DNA of 64,000 bases. Source: Acheta domesticus. Taxonomy: Eukaryota; Arthropoda; Insecta; Orthoptera; Gryllidae. Within the stretch, counting starts at the first letter, position 1, and each line of letters starts with the position of its first letter. The stretch spans positions 35,564,792 through 35,628,791 of the forward strand of contig JAHLJT010004567.1 in assembly GCA_031308135.1 (NCBI GenBank), in the 5' to 3' direction. The notes below the pieces were generated by a model. That model was given only the letters and a program-made list of their open reading frames with translations. It was not told the origin of the DNA and did no database searches. The position numbers and the translations under genes are program-made. Below are positions 21,484 through 30,555 of the stretch, one piece after another.

Positions 21484-22398
21484 ATGAATGTTATGGATTA
21501 CGAAAACTCAAAGCGTTTTAGACGTAATAAACTAGAAGAAGATGATAACATTTCAGATAATGAAATGGAAAACGAAGAATGGGATGAAGGATTTGGAGCT
21601 GAAGAATTCATTTCATTTGACGAAGAACTTCCAGAATACGATGAAAATAATCCTACACCAACGTGTTTTTCAAGATGGTACGATATACAAAAATATTATT
21701 ACCACGGAAAAATACCACTACCAATTCAATTACCAAAAGAAGATAAAAAACAACCTAAACAACATCCTTTAAAATGGGCCAAATTTACTGATGAAACAGA
21801 AATTGAAAGTACAATGGTAGTTATAGGTAAAATTCCTTTAACAAGAAAACGTAATGTTACCAACGAAAGCCAAAGCGCAGCCTCTAATGAAGTTATAATT
21901 GAAGGGACAAAGAAAAAGCGAAATTATGCATTTACAACATACAAAAATAAAAGTAAAAAAATTACTAAACCAAATCAACTTTGCTTGTCAATTACAAAAG
22001 GAATAGAATGTCCTCATTATTCATGTACTTATATACATAATTACTCTCAGATTGAACATTGTCAATACAATAATCAATGCAGATTTGCTTTACAAGTTGA
22101 TGATGAATTATATCTCAGAAACAATAATGGCAAATGCTTAAAACGCCATATGTATGAAAGTATTGAAAGTTATTTGTTAAGACTTGAAATACCAATTTAT
22201 AATTGTACATCTCTAGTTCTGCAAGTCAACCCACATGTACATTCAGACTGTAATATATTGAGACGTGTTTTAGAAAGTGCAAAAAATTGCCGCGTTGCTC
22301 CTCTGATTTGGCAAAAAAAGAAAATTTTGGAACTTAAAACATCTGATTCAGATAATGAAAATAATGACGACGATGATTGGAAAATAGATTTGTTTTAA
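21484..22398 (+). CDS. Acidic protein with two CCCH-type zinc-binding clusters (viral, 304 aa)
   Basis: The N-terminal ~60 residues are strongly acidic (Glu/Asp-rich). A basic, lysine-rich linker lies around 140-165. Two zinc-finger-like clusters follow: Cys167-x8-Cys176-x4-Cys181-x3-His185, and Cys193-x5-Cys199-x18-Cys218-x3-His222. The first is close to the classical C-x8-C-x5-C-x3-H RNA-binding finger. The second has an enlarged middle loop. An ESIESYL segment follows directly. The C-terminus is again acidic (SDSDNENNDDDD). CCCH fingers usually bind AU-rich RNA, so a role in viral mRNA handling or late gene control is a reasonable inference. An AAAATTGA motif stands 37 bases upstream and a 13-bp hairpin 54 bases downstream. 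ATG at 21484 is the first in frame; Met4 is an alternative. Confidence 0.75.
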   Translation: MNVMDYENSKRFRRNKLEEDDNISDNEMENEEWDEGFGAEEFISFDEELPEYDENNPTPTCFSRWYDIQKYYYHGKIPLPIQLPKEDKKQPKQHPLKWAKFTDETEIESTMVVIGKIPLTRKRNVTNESQSAASNEVIIEGTKKKRNYAFTTYKNKSKKITKPNQLCLSITKGIECPHYSCTYIHNYSQIEHCQYNNQCRFALQVDDELYLRNNNGKCLKRHMYESIESYLLRLEIPIYNCTSLVLQVNPHVHSDCNILRRVLESAKNCRVAPLIWQKKKILELKTSDSDNENNDDDDWKIDLF

Positions 22399-22452
22399 AA
22401 CATACCTTTAAATATTCTCTTATTTTATAACTCTTTTATGACTCTTAATTTT

Positions 22453-22481
22453 AATTTTAATGGACATCGTCCATTAAAATT
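22453..22481. terminator. 13-bp perfect hairpin after the zinc-finger gene
   Basis: Arms AATTTTAATGGAC (22453-22465) and GTCCATTAAAATT (22469-22481), loop ATC, followed by a T run. The core TTTTAATG...CATTAAAA is shared with the hairpins at 20306, 23739 and 25075. Confidence 0.7.
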
Positions 22482-22524
22482 TTTTATTTATAAGAGATAA
22501 ATCAAGGAATAAAGAAAAATAAAG

Positions 22525-23301
22525 ATGTCAGATACACAAGAATATAGCATTAAACCTTTTGATGCCAATTTAATTAATCCACGAGAAGATAATTTTAATA
22601 CAGTCGGTGGTTCTAAAATTGTAGTTATTGGTAAGGCAGGTACTGGTAAATCTACTTTAATTCGTTATCTTTTATTTTTAAAAAGATCCATTATACCAGT
22701 TGGAATGGTTGTAAGTGGAACAGAAGATAGTAATTGTTTTTACTCTGATATTTTTCCGCCATTATTTATTCATGATGAATATGATGAAGAAATAATAAAA
22801 AAATTTATCAAAAGACAAAAATATGCCAACGAACATATTTCTGAAAATCCATGGGCTGTACTTCTTTTAGATGACTGTACAGAAGATAAAAAAATATTTT
22901 CGTCAAAGTGGCAGCAATCATTATTTAAAAATGGTCGTCATTGGAAACTTTTGTATATACTTTCTCTTCAACATGCTACAGATATTCCTCCTGCTATTAG
23001 AACAAATGTAGATGGAGTTTTCATTTTTAGAGAAACAAATGAAAATAATCTTAAAAATATTTATTTAAATTATGCAGGTGTTATTCCAAAATTTGAAATT
23101 TTTAAAGCATACATGACACAAGTTACAGGAGATTACACAGCTTTATATATTGATAATTCCGCACAAGATAATGGCGAATGGTATGAACATGTTTATTATT
23201 GGAAGGTTCCTCAAATGGACACAAGAGATATGAAATTTGGATGCCATGAATACATTGAATTTGGAAAACAAAGGTATAATGAAAAATATAATAAAAATTA
23301 A
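22525..23301 (+). CDS. A32-type DNA-packaging ATPase of the FtsK/HerA superfamily (viral, 258 aa)
   Basis: This enzyme class drives ATP-dependent translocation of the viral genome into the capsid and is a core gene of nucleocytoplasmic large DNA viruses. Visible motifs are Walker A GKAGTGKST (residues 36-44), Walker B VLLLDDCTED (about 112-121, acidic pair 116/117), the downstream KNGRHWK block (135-141), the sensor glutamine in ILSLQHATDIPP (Gln149) and Arg159 in IRTNVDG as a candidate arginine finger. NYAGVIP, DYTALYIDN and a C-terminal KFGCHEY complete the pattern familiar from this family. 258 aa is the usual length, so the gene looks intact. The start at 22525 places the IKPFDANLI segment at the N-terminus as expected. 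Hairpins bound the gene on both sides. There is no Shine-Dalgarno sequence, which argues against a phage origin. Confidence 0.9.
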   Translation: MSDTQEYSIKPFDANLINPREDNFNTVGGSKIVVIGKAGTGKSTLIRYLLFLKRSIIPVGMVVSGTEDSNCFYSDIFPPLFIHDEYDEEIIKKFIKRQKYANEHISENPWAVLLLDDCTEDKKIFSSKWQQSLFKNGRHWKLLYILSLQHATDIPPAIRTNVDGVFIFRETNENNLKNIYLNYAGVIPKFEIFKAYMTQVTGDYTALYIDNSAQDNGEWYEHVYYWKVPQMDTRDMKFGCHEYIEFGKQRYNEKYNKN

Positions 23302-23321
23302 ATATCTCAATTAATATAGCC

Positions 23322-23352
23322 AAACTGCCATATCCTTTGGATATGGCAGTTT
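23322..23352. terminator. 14-bp perfect hairpin after the packaging ATPase
   Basis: Arms AAACTGCCATATCC (23322-23335) and GGATATGGCAGTTT (23339-23352), loop TTT, continuing into a T run. It starts 21 bases past the stop. Its sequence is unrelated to the other hairpins of the block, which suggests structure rather than sequence is the signal. Confidence 0.7.
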
Positions 23353-23390
23353 TTGATTGCTAGGGATAAAAACATAAAATAAAATAAAAA

Positions 23391-23741
23391 ATGAGTGTTA
23401 TAGAAATTATCACAGACAGTTCTATAAATACAACAACAGATGTAGGTATTGTTAATTTAACTCAAACAGAACCTTTGTTATGTGGATTTATCACTATCGA
23501 CACAGGTAATGTTTATGATTTAATATCTTCAGCTTGTATGTTTATGAAACAATTTTCACCATACAATTTACGATTATTTGAATCTGAAGAAAACACAATG
23601 ACATTTATCAGAGTGAACTCCGAAAATCCTGCAAACGAAAATAATGAAGAAAAAATACAAAAAATTAAAAACAACCTTGAAATAAATTTTTTATACAATA
23701 ATATTATCCATGATGAGTCAAACATATTAATAATCGGCTAA
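23391..23741 (+). CDS. Uncharacterised viral protein (116 aa)
   Basis: I do not recognise this protein. It has no membrane segment or zinc cluster. It starts with an Ile/Thr-rich region (SVIEIITDSS) and has a middle segment with CGFITIDTGNVYDLI and SPYNLRLFESEENTMTFIRV that looks like alternating beta strands and helices. An Asn/Glu/Lys-rich helical linker (about 78-95) and a short hydrophobic end (NILIIG) follow. The start is the first ATG after the hairpin of the ATPase gene, behind an A-rich leader typical of the block. The stop codon is embedded in the next hairpin. A small globular protein is likely; the function is unknown. Confidence 0.65.
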   Translation: MSVIEIITDSSINTTTDVGIVNLTQTEPLLCGFITIDTGNVYDLISSACMFMKQFSPYNLRLFESEENTMTFIRVNSENPANENNEEKIQKIKNNLEINFLYNNIIHDESNILIIG

Positions 23742-23769
23742 TTTTAATGACCATTGGTCATTAAAATTA
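23739..23769. terminator. 14-bp perfect hairpin overlapping the stop of the 116-aa gene
   Basis: Arms TAATTTTAATGACC (23739-23752) and GGTCATTAAAATTA (23756-23769), loop ATT. The TAA stop is the first three bases of the left arm. It is a member of the TTTTAATG palindrome family. Confidence 0.7.
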
Positions 23770-23821
23770 ATTTCCAGGTAAATTGAATAACAATTAAATT
23801 TTTTTAATTAATTTTCAAAAA

Positions 23822-25075
23822 ATGTCTAACAAAATTGATAATCAAATTGTTAAAGTCGAAAATACAAATAACGGCGGTTTAAGAGCCATCTTTAATTTAG
23901 ACGGTGTTACATTAGATACACCTATTATGGGAACATGGGACAAACCTGTATTCTTTGGAAAAGAAATAGCCGAATTTTTGGGATTTAAAAAACCAAAAGA
24001 CGCTCTCCAACAACACGTTAAACCTAAATACAAAACTACTTTGTCTAAAGTGTTAGAGAAAAAGGTGGACCCGAATTCGGGGTCCACCTTTTTCTCTGAA
24101 ACGATATCCTATAATGATGGTAAACAGGTGATGATTTACGAACCCGGTCTATATTCGTTAGCAATGCATAGTAGATTACCTAGAGCTGAGATTTTTCAGG
24201 ATAAGATTTACGAGGTAATACTCCCAGAGTTGAGAAAATATGGTCAGGTTTCGCTTCAAAACGAATTGACAAGAAGTATGTCTTTACTAGCAATTAAAGA
24301 TACAGAGTTAGAACAAGAACGTCAAAGAGCTGATGAAGCTCACATGAAACTTAGATCCGAAGCTAAGCGCCATAAAGAACAAATTAAACGTACACTAGAA
24401 TTTAACCAAGCCACTAAAGTTGTAGAACCCCTGGAATACATCTACATTTGCACAACCGAGTACTATCAAAGAAATCATAAATTTAAAGTTGGTGGAGTAC
24501 AAACATTTGAACTTCTCAAATCAAGATTAACTCAATACAACTCAGGTGAATCAAACAGCGAAGCCCATTTCTTTATCTACGTTAGAAAAACCGTCAGTTA
24601 CAGGTCTATTGAACATATTATTAAAGGTTTATTGTCTGGGTTTAGAGAAAATCAAAATAATGAACTTTACATAATGCATTGTGATTGGCTTGTTAAATTT
24701 TTAGACGCAATAATGGATGGAAATTCTGAATTTGCATTATTAGTGAATAGTAACAGAAAACAGATCGCATTAGACACTATTAATAAGGAGCCCACGATTC
24801 TGCCACCAATACAATTAGAGCAGATAGCATATATAAGAGCAGGTGATGCTCCACGAGATTTAAGTTTAATATTGGGACAAGAAATGATTGATTCTATAAA
24901 AGAAGCAATAGAATCATTTGAACCCACAGATAATACAGTAAAAAGAAAAGAGTTTGAACTATACTTGTTAAGTAAAAATCCAAATGTAAGTTTAACAGGC
25001 AAAAGAAGAGATACATGGGAGTTAACAAGGCAACTTGGTTCATCTATAAATCCAATGTGGCGTTATAAATATTAA
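23822..25075 (+). CDS. BRO-N domain protein with GIY-YIG/T5orf172-like C-terminal domain (viral, 417 aa)
   Basis: Residues about 20-140 form a BRO-N domain: [17 protein letters not shown] near 39-55, QQHVKPKYK near 63-71, then [15 protein letters not shown] and a terminal [12 protein letters not shown] domains bind DNA and are widespread in insect large DNA viruses and phages. Residues about 145-200 are a charged coiled coil. Residues about 205-290 ([29 protein letters not shown], then IEHIIKGLL) match the order of elements in T5orf172/GIY-YIG-like domains, which may carry nuclease activity. The remaining ~110 residues contain a conserved-looking RRDTWEL segment and no family I can name. A DNA-binding regulator or DNA-processing role is inferred. 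An 18-bp perfect inverted repeat lies within the coding sequence (24055-24097). BRO genes are often multicopy; only one is visible here. Confidence 0.85.
   Translation: MSNKIDNQIVKVENTNNGGLRAIFNLDGVTLDTPIMGTWDKPVFFGKEIAEFLGFKKPKDALQQHVKPKYKTTLSKVLEKKVDPNSGSTFFSETISYNDGKQVMIYEPGLYSLAMHSRLPRAEIFQDKIYEVILPELRKYGQVSLQNELTRSMSLLAIKDTELEQERQRADEAHMKLRSEAKRHKEQIKRTLEFNQATKVVEPLEYIYICTTEYYQRNHKFKVGGVQTFELLKSRLTQYNSGESNSEAHFFIYVRKTVSYRSIEHIIKGLLSGFRENQNNELYIMHCDWLVKFLDAIMDGNSEFALLVNSNRKQIALDTINKEPTILPPIQLEQIAYIRAGDAPRDLSLILGQEMIDSIKEAIESFEPTDNTVKRKEFELYLLSKNPNVSLTGKRRDTWELTRQLGSSINPMWRYKY
24055..24097. repeat. 18-bp perfect inverted repeat inside the BRO coding sequence
   Basis: Left arm 24055-24072 (AGAGAAAAAGGTGGACCC) is the exact reverse complement of 24080-24097, with a 7-base loop containing GAATTC. 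It encodes residues about 78-92 ([15 protein letters not shown]), a region between two conserved parts of the BRO-N domain. It is GC-richer than its surroundings. Confidence 0.85.
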
Positions 25076-25105
25076 ATTTTAATGACTTTTTTGGTCATTA
25101 AAATT
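25075..25105. terminator. 12-bp bidirectional hairpin between convergent genes
   Basis: Arms AATTTTAATGAC (25075-25086) and GTCATTAAAATT (25094-25105), loop TTTTTTG. The left arm starts in the BRO stop codon and the right arm ends in the stop codon of the minus-strand gene, so one symmetric structure serves both 3' ends. Confidence 0.7.
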
Positions 25106-25400
25106 ATTTTAATGTTTCAATTCCTTGTTCTCTCATATCTCTTCTACTTTCATCTGATCCAGAACCAAATCCTTCATCTATTCTATTGATGGAGGGTCCT
25201 TTCATTTGTGTTCTACCTACTGAATTGTTTTCGTTTTTACGTCCTATAAAATTAAATTCGCTTTGTGGAGATCTAGATTTTGAATTTTCCCAAGTACGTG
25301 GTGATACTGAACTGGGTGTTGTTCCACTTTTATTCAACCCTTTTGTATTATTAAATAATGACAATATATTTATTTTTGTCTTCTTCATTATCATTTTAGA
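25104..25400 (-). CDS. Uncharacterised viral protein, possibly truncated by the gap (at least 96 aa)
   Basis: A minus-strand frame runs from the gap edge to a stop at 25104-25106. An ATG at 25394 would give a 96-aa protein starting MIMKKTKINILSLF. The frame is also open upstream into the N run, so the true start may be missing. The product is basic and rich in Ser, Asn, Arg and Gly, with a disordered-looking tail (SSVSPRTWENSKSRSPQSEF, then GFGSGSDESRRDMR). No family is recognised. Such tails occur in viral DNA-binding or virion core proteins, but that is weak inference. It converges on the BRO gene and shares its 3' hairpin. Confidence 0.55.
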   Translation of the reverse strand, partial: SKMIMKKTKINILSLFNNTKGLNKSGTTPSSVSPRTWENSKSRSPQSEFNFIGRKNENNSVGRTQMKGPSINRIDEGFGSGSDESRRDMREQGIETLK

Positions 25401-26400
25401 NNNNNNNNNNNNNNNNNNNNNNNNNNNNNNNNNNNNNNNNNNNNNNNNNNNNNNNNNNNNNNNNNNNNNNNNNNNNNNNNNNNNNNNNNNNNNNNNNNNN
25501 NNNNNNNNNNNNNNNNNNNNNNNNNNNNNNNNNNNNNNNNNNNNNNNNNNNNNNNNNNNNNNNNNNNNNNNNNNNNNNNNNNNNNNNNNNNNNNNNNNNN
25601 NNNNNNNNNNNNNNNNNNNNNNNNNNNNNNNNNNNNNNNNNNNNNNNNNNNNNNNNNNNNNNNNNNNNNNNNNNNNNNNNNNNNNNNNNNNNNNNNNNNN
25701 NNNNNNNNNNNNNNNNNNNNNNNNNNNNNNNNNNNNNNNNNNNNNNNNNNNNNNNNNNNNNNNNNNNNNNNNNNNNNNNNNNNNNNNNNNNNNNNNNNNN
25801 NNNNNNNNNNNNNNNNNNNNNNNNNNNNNNNNNNNNNNNNNNNNNNNNNNNNNNNNNNNNNNNNNNNNNNNNNNNNNNNNNNNNNNNNNNNNNNNNNNNN
25901 NNNNNNNNNNNNNNNNNNNNNNNNNNNNNNNNNNNNNNNNNNNNNNNNNNNNNNNNNNNNNNNNNNNNNNNNNNNNNNNNNNNNNNNNNNNNNNNNNNNN
26001 NNNNNNNNNNNNNNNNNNNNNNNNNNNNNNNNNNNNNNNNNNNNNNNNNNNNNNNNNNNNNNNNNNNNNNNNNNNNNNNNNNNNNNNNNNNNNNNNNNNN
26101 NNNNNNNNNNNNNNNNNNNNNNNNNNNNNNNNNNNNNNNNNNNNNNNNNNNNNNNNNNNNNNNNNNNNNNNNNNNNNNNNNNNNNNNNNNNNNNNNNNNN
26201 NNNNNNNNNNNNNNNNNNNNNNNNNNNNNNNNNNNNNNNNNNNNNNNNNNNNNNNNNNNNNNNNNNNNNNNNNNNNNNNNNNNNNNNNNNNNNNNNNNNN
26301 NNNNNNNNNNNNNNNNNNNNNNNNNNNNNNNNNNNNNNNNNNNNNNNNNNNNNNNNNNNNNNNNNNNNNNNNNNNNNNNNNNNNNNNNNNNNNNNNNNNN
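25401..26400. other. Assembly gap of 1000 N
   Basis: Exactly 1000 N. A round number usually denotes a gap of unknown size. The left side is viral and the right side begins inside the host 12-bp minisatellite border, at the equivalent of 4898. Any further viral genes and the right host/virus junction are not represented. Confidence 0.95.
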
Positions 26401-27183
26401 TGCCCGCCCGCACGCCGCACGCCGGCACGTCCGCCGTCAGCTCCGCTTAAAGCGAACGTCGGCGCCCCGCGCTTCGAACAGATGGAGCCATCTCATGTTA
26501 ACCCGGAGGCATGAAAAGGAGGAGGAGGAGGAGAAGAGCCGTGGCGACAATGGCAGGAGCAGGGCTGGGGGTGGCAGCGGGAAGCGCCAGAGGGGACAGC
26601 GCGGGCGCCGGACGTGGGAGAATCGGAGATGATTGGAACGAGACTGAGACAGCGATCCAACAGCGGAGGCGGGGAGAAAGAGATCTTCGGCGGGGCAGCG
26701 GGCAGCCCGTGCGGGCGCGATGACACAGCTGGAAGCGACGCGAGCGGGGTGCCGTATTGGGCCAAAACATGCCTCAGCTCCCGGCCAGAATAAGCATTTA
26801 GCGGAATGCAAATATTAAACTATAGTATTGTAATGTTTTCATAAGTACTTCTAGATTTCTAGATTTCACCCTGATCACTACTGGCTTAATCTACAAGTAT
26901 TCTTTATCGAGGTTAACATACAAATATAGCAATTAATTTTAGTGTTCTATTTTTTTTGTCTTAGAGAGAGTTAATATTCTTAATGTCTGGAATATAATAT
27001 GTCAAAAAACAATAAATTACGAAGCAAAAGGTACATGTAACTAATTCATTGATTACCATTGTTAACAGTTGGATGAGGGAAAATGTGAATATTACGATGC
27101 GTACTTAAAAAGTCATGTCAAAAAGATACAAAATTAGCGTTCACTCAACATGTGGAGTTCGCTGTCTGCTGGATGGAATTGCA

Positions 27184-27790
27184 GAGAACGAGTGTATTCA
27201 CTACTCAGTGAAAAGGAACGAGTCTTTCCCATTTTACCTTCTTTAACTCTCCTAAGCAACAAGCAAAATAACAAAAAGAGTGTCGGACTAGTTTGTCTTT
27301 ACTAGAAGAATATTGTCTTACCATAGTCGATAGATACAGCCTGATGTGCGTCATTATTTTTCTCATTCCACAGCGTTTAACGTGAACTATGAAAATTTCT
27401 GTCAAGATTGTGCACCATCATTTACCTCATCAACGTTGCCATTGGGCGGAATTTTTTATCTTTGGCGCGGTGAATTTTCTTGTGGCAATTGCAGAGAAAC
27501 GAGTGTATCACTCTCAGTGAAAATGGAACGAGGTTCCCATTCTACCTTTTTAACTCTCCTAAGCAACAAGCAAAAAACAAAAAGAGTGTCGGACTAGTTT
27601 GTTCTTTACTAGGAAGAATATTGTATTTCCATGTCGATAGATCACAGCCTGATGTTGCGTTATTTTTTCTCATTCCACAGCGTAACGTGAACTATGAAAA
27701 TTTCTGTCAAGATTGTGGCACCATCCATTTACCTCATCAACGTTGCCATTGGGCGGAATTTTTTATCTTTGGCGGTGAATTTTCTTGTGG
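27184..27790 (+). repeat. Tandem duplication of a ~300-base segment (copy 2 only)
   Basis: The stretch from GAGAACGAGTGTAT to the GGTGAATTTTCTTGTGGCAA segment occurs at about 27184-27488 and again at about 27490-27790. Copy 1 has it once (about 5690-5980). The two units differ by small indels. This may be real, or a local assembly stutter. Confidence 0.7.
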
Positions 27791-29929
27791 CAAATCTGGC
27801 ATAAGCTTGGTCATGGGTACCAGTCAAGCGAAAACACAACCGCAAAAACGGGCACGGATTCCACGCGCCGGGGGAAACAGGTAGAGCGGCGTATATACCT
27901 CAGGTGGCCCAGAACATCACGCCTTGTTCTATCAGAGGGATTTACTCACCGAGTGTGCATTTAAGCAACTGCATTTGCTCCCCTACCGCTGGCGCACAAG
28001 TACGCCGACAGGGTGGTATGTGGATCCCGCTAGAACGCCGTTTATTCTCACGGTAACTTTCCCATTCAATGCCAGGGTGGTCCGCTCCGCCCAGCTCAGA
28101 ACTACGCCTTGCCAAGCCGGTGCCGGACTCGAATCAATGTGCCAGCGACAATGCGCGGTACTAGTCCCTTCTCTATGCCCAGTGTACCGGGCCGCTGCCA
28201 CGACGAACCCAAGACCCCAACAGGGGGCCACCAGAAAGAAGATACGAGCGATTTGGAGCCCCTTCCCGTATCCTAAATGCACCCTTAGTATCGACGTGGA
28301 TACCGCCAGAACCTAGGCAACATGGCAGGTGCTTCATGGTAACCCGTCTGGACTTTCATATGTGGGATCGGTTCATTCCGTTCTCGTCCAAACCCGCTCA
28401 AAAGTCGACGCGCCAGGAGCCCAGCTGGTGAGTTAAAGGGTAAACTCAGCAACACGGAGTTAGAATCAAGTACTCACTGCCTCCACCTTAAAGCTAACGA
28501 CGTGAGTGCCACCGTGAAAGTTTATTAGTCCGCGACCATTTACAAGATTCCGCCAGAAACGAAACCCGCCTCCGCGTCATGACTTCCCCCTTTCTGGGAG
28601 GTAGGGCGGCATGCGGGCGGTGTAGGGCAGGTCGGAGACTGTTGGGGGGCAGATGGGGCGAGGGCCTCTGCAATTAAGCGTGAATGCAGGGCGGAAGCGC
28701 TGAGGGCGCAGCTGGAAAAAGAGCGGTCGAGAGCCATGGGCGCGGCGGAGTGCACGCGCGGCAGACAGGACAGCAGTATGTGGGTCAGGTAAATAGGTGA
28801 GGGATGGGACGAAGAGTTGCTGTGAGGATAGATGCGGGACGGATCAGGGGGAGCGGGACGTATATGGTGTGGTTCGTAGTAAAAAGGAGTACAGAACACA
28901 AGGGGTATTTCGGGAACAGCAGAGTGAGCGTGGAGGAAAAACGGGTTAGAACAGGCTGGGGAAAGATTCAGCGCCGGAACAAAACAGGTTGGAACAGGTT
29001 GGGCAGGTTTAGTGTGGTCAGAGACAGAGAGAATCGAAGTAAAGCAGTTCAGGACGAGGACTCATAAGACGGATGATTGAGTTGAATTGGGAAGACGGAA
29101 GAACTGGCACGATTATGGAGAGCAGCACTAGGTAGATCGGCATGCCGCCTAGTTTGGAAGAAAGAATAGTCGGGAATGCTTAACTAGGATTTTTTGGAGA
29201 GGAATAGCTGGGAGGAGGTGCAGCAACCACTAAGTTCACATAAAGCGAAGATCGAAATACACTCGTAGAATGGAACGTCACGGCAAGAGTGCAGCAGGAC
29301 GAGATGCGCAGTGAGTGGAAAGATGCATGGCGGAGTGTAGCAGGATGAAACGAACAGACAAAGGCTAGGTGAATGGAGGAAAGTAGTAAGGAACGTACCG
29401 AACAGGAACAGCATATTTATGGCGACGTGTAGGAGAATGGGGAAAAACAGGAACAGCACGTTACAAGGGAAAGAGGAGCAAGGCGAAGCGAGCAGGAAAT
29501 ATAAGACCCATGGCTATCAGCAAACAGGAACGGCAAGGTGATGGGGGAGCGTAGTAAGACGGAGCGATCAGAACGGAAGATACATGAATAAGTGTAGCAG
29601 AACGGAGAGGACAGGAACGGCCGATGCAAGGGGAAGTGTAACAGGACCTAGCAAACAGGAACGGCAACATGCATAGGGATGTTCAGCAAGACTGGGCGAG
29701 CAGGCACGGGTCAAGTTGCGCGGCGAATCCCAATAGGAGCGAGTGAAAGCGAGTCGCCAGTGGCCACACGGGCGCCGATGTGGGGCGGCTCTTTCATTAG
29801 CCGCGCGCCGCCGCTCCGCGCGGATCGCTGTCGCCGGCGGCCGTCGCGCCCGCGTCGCCTGGTGACGTCGCCAATCGAGGCGACAGCGACGGAGCCCATG
29901 CGCGCTCTAATCCTCTCTGTCAGCCCCCG

Positions 29930-30555
29930 CCCCCTTCGCTTCCGCCCCTCCCTCGCCCACGCCGTTGCGCGCGCCACCTCCCTCGCCCTCGACACCGCCC
30001 TCGACACCTTCTTCGCCCCCGCCCTCGCCCGCACACTCACTCCCGCCTCCGCCCCCGCCCCCACCCTCGCCTTCGCCCCCGCCACACCCCGGACCTCGCC
30101 CCGCCCCACACTCGCCCTCGCCCACAACCGTCCTCACCCACAACCGTCCTCGCCCCCGCCCACTACACGTCGCCCCCCCACCACCCGTCCTCCGCCCCCG
30201 CCCTCGCCCCAGCCCTTGCCCCTCACCCTCACTCTCGCCTCCACCCCCACCCCCGCCACCGCCCTCGCCACCGCCACCGCCCTCGCCCCCGCCACCGCCC
30301 TCGCCGCGCCCTCGCCCCTGCTCCCGCGCCCCGCCCTCGCCCCATCCCCCACCCCTCGCCCCTGCCCCCGCCTCACCCTTGCCCTCGCCCTCACCCTTGC
30401 CCCGCCCCTCGCCCCCGCCCTCGCCCCGCCCTCGCCCCCCGCCCTCGCCCCCCGCCCTCGCCCCCACCCTCGCCCGCTCTCGCCCCCGCCCTTGCCCCCG
30501 CCCTCGCCATCGCCCTCGCGACCGCCCTCGCCCTCGTCCCCGCTCCACCCTCTCC
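29930..30555. repeat. C-rich minisatellite (copy 2)
   Basis: Equivalent of 8110-8795. It has the same CCCTCGCCCCCG core with fewer units and scattered one-base losses. Confidence 0.85.

Noticed and set aside
21542..21772. Internal frame overlapping the zinc-finger gene, and minus-strand frames at 23123, 23513, 23842 and 24667
   Set aside because: Shadows of the real genes in other frames, without leaders, hairpins or motifs of their own.
20952..25075. Polinton/Maverick or adintovirus-like transposon
   Set aside because: A packaging ATPase next to a cysteine protease is shared with these elements. But no retroviral-type integrase, protein-primed polymerase or terminal inverted repeat is visible, and RNR and BRO genes point to a larger virus. 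The gap leaves some doubt.
19667..25400. Phage or bacterial contamination
   Set aside because: Perfect hairpins with T runs look like bacterial terminators, and BRO-N, T5orf172 and this RNR type occur in phages. However, there are no Shine-Dalgarno sequences before the starts. The A32-type ATPase, CCCH clusters and protease candidate fit a eukaryotic large DNA virus.
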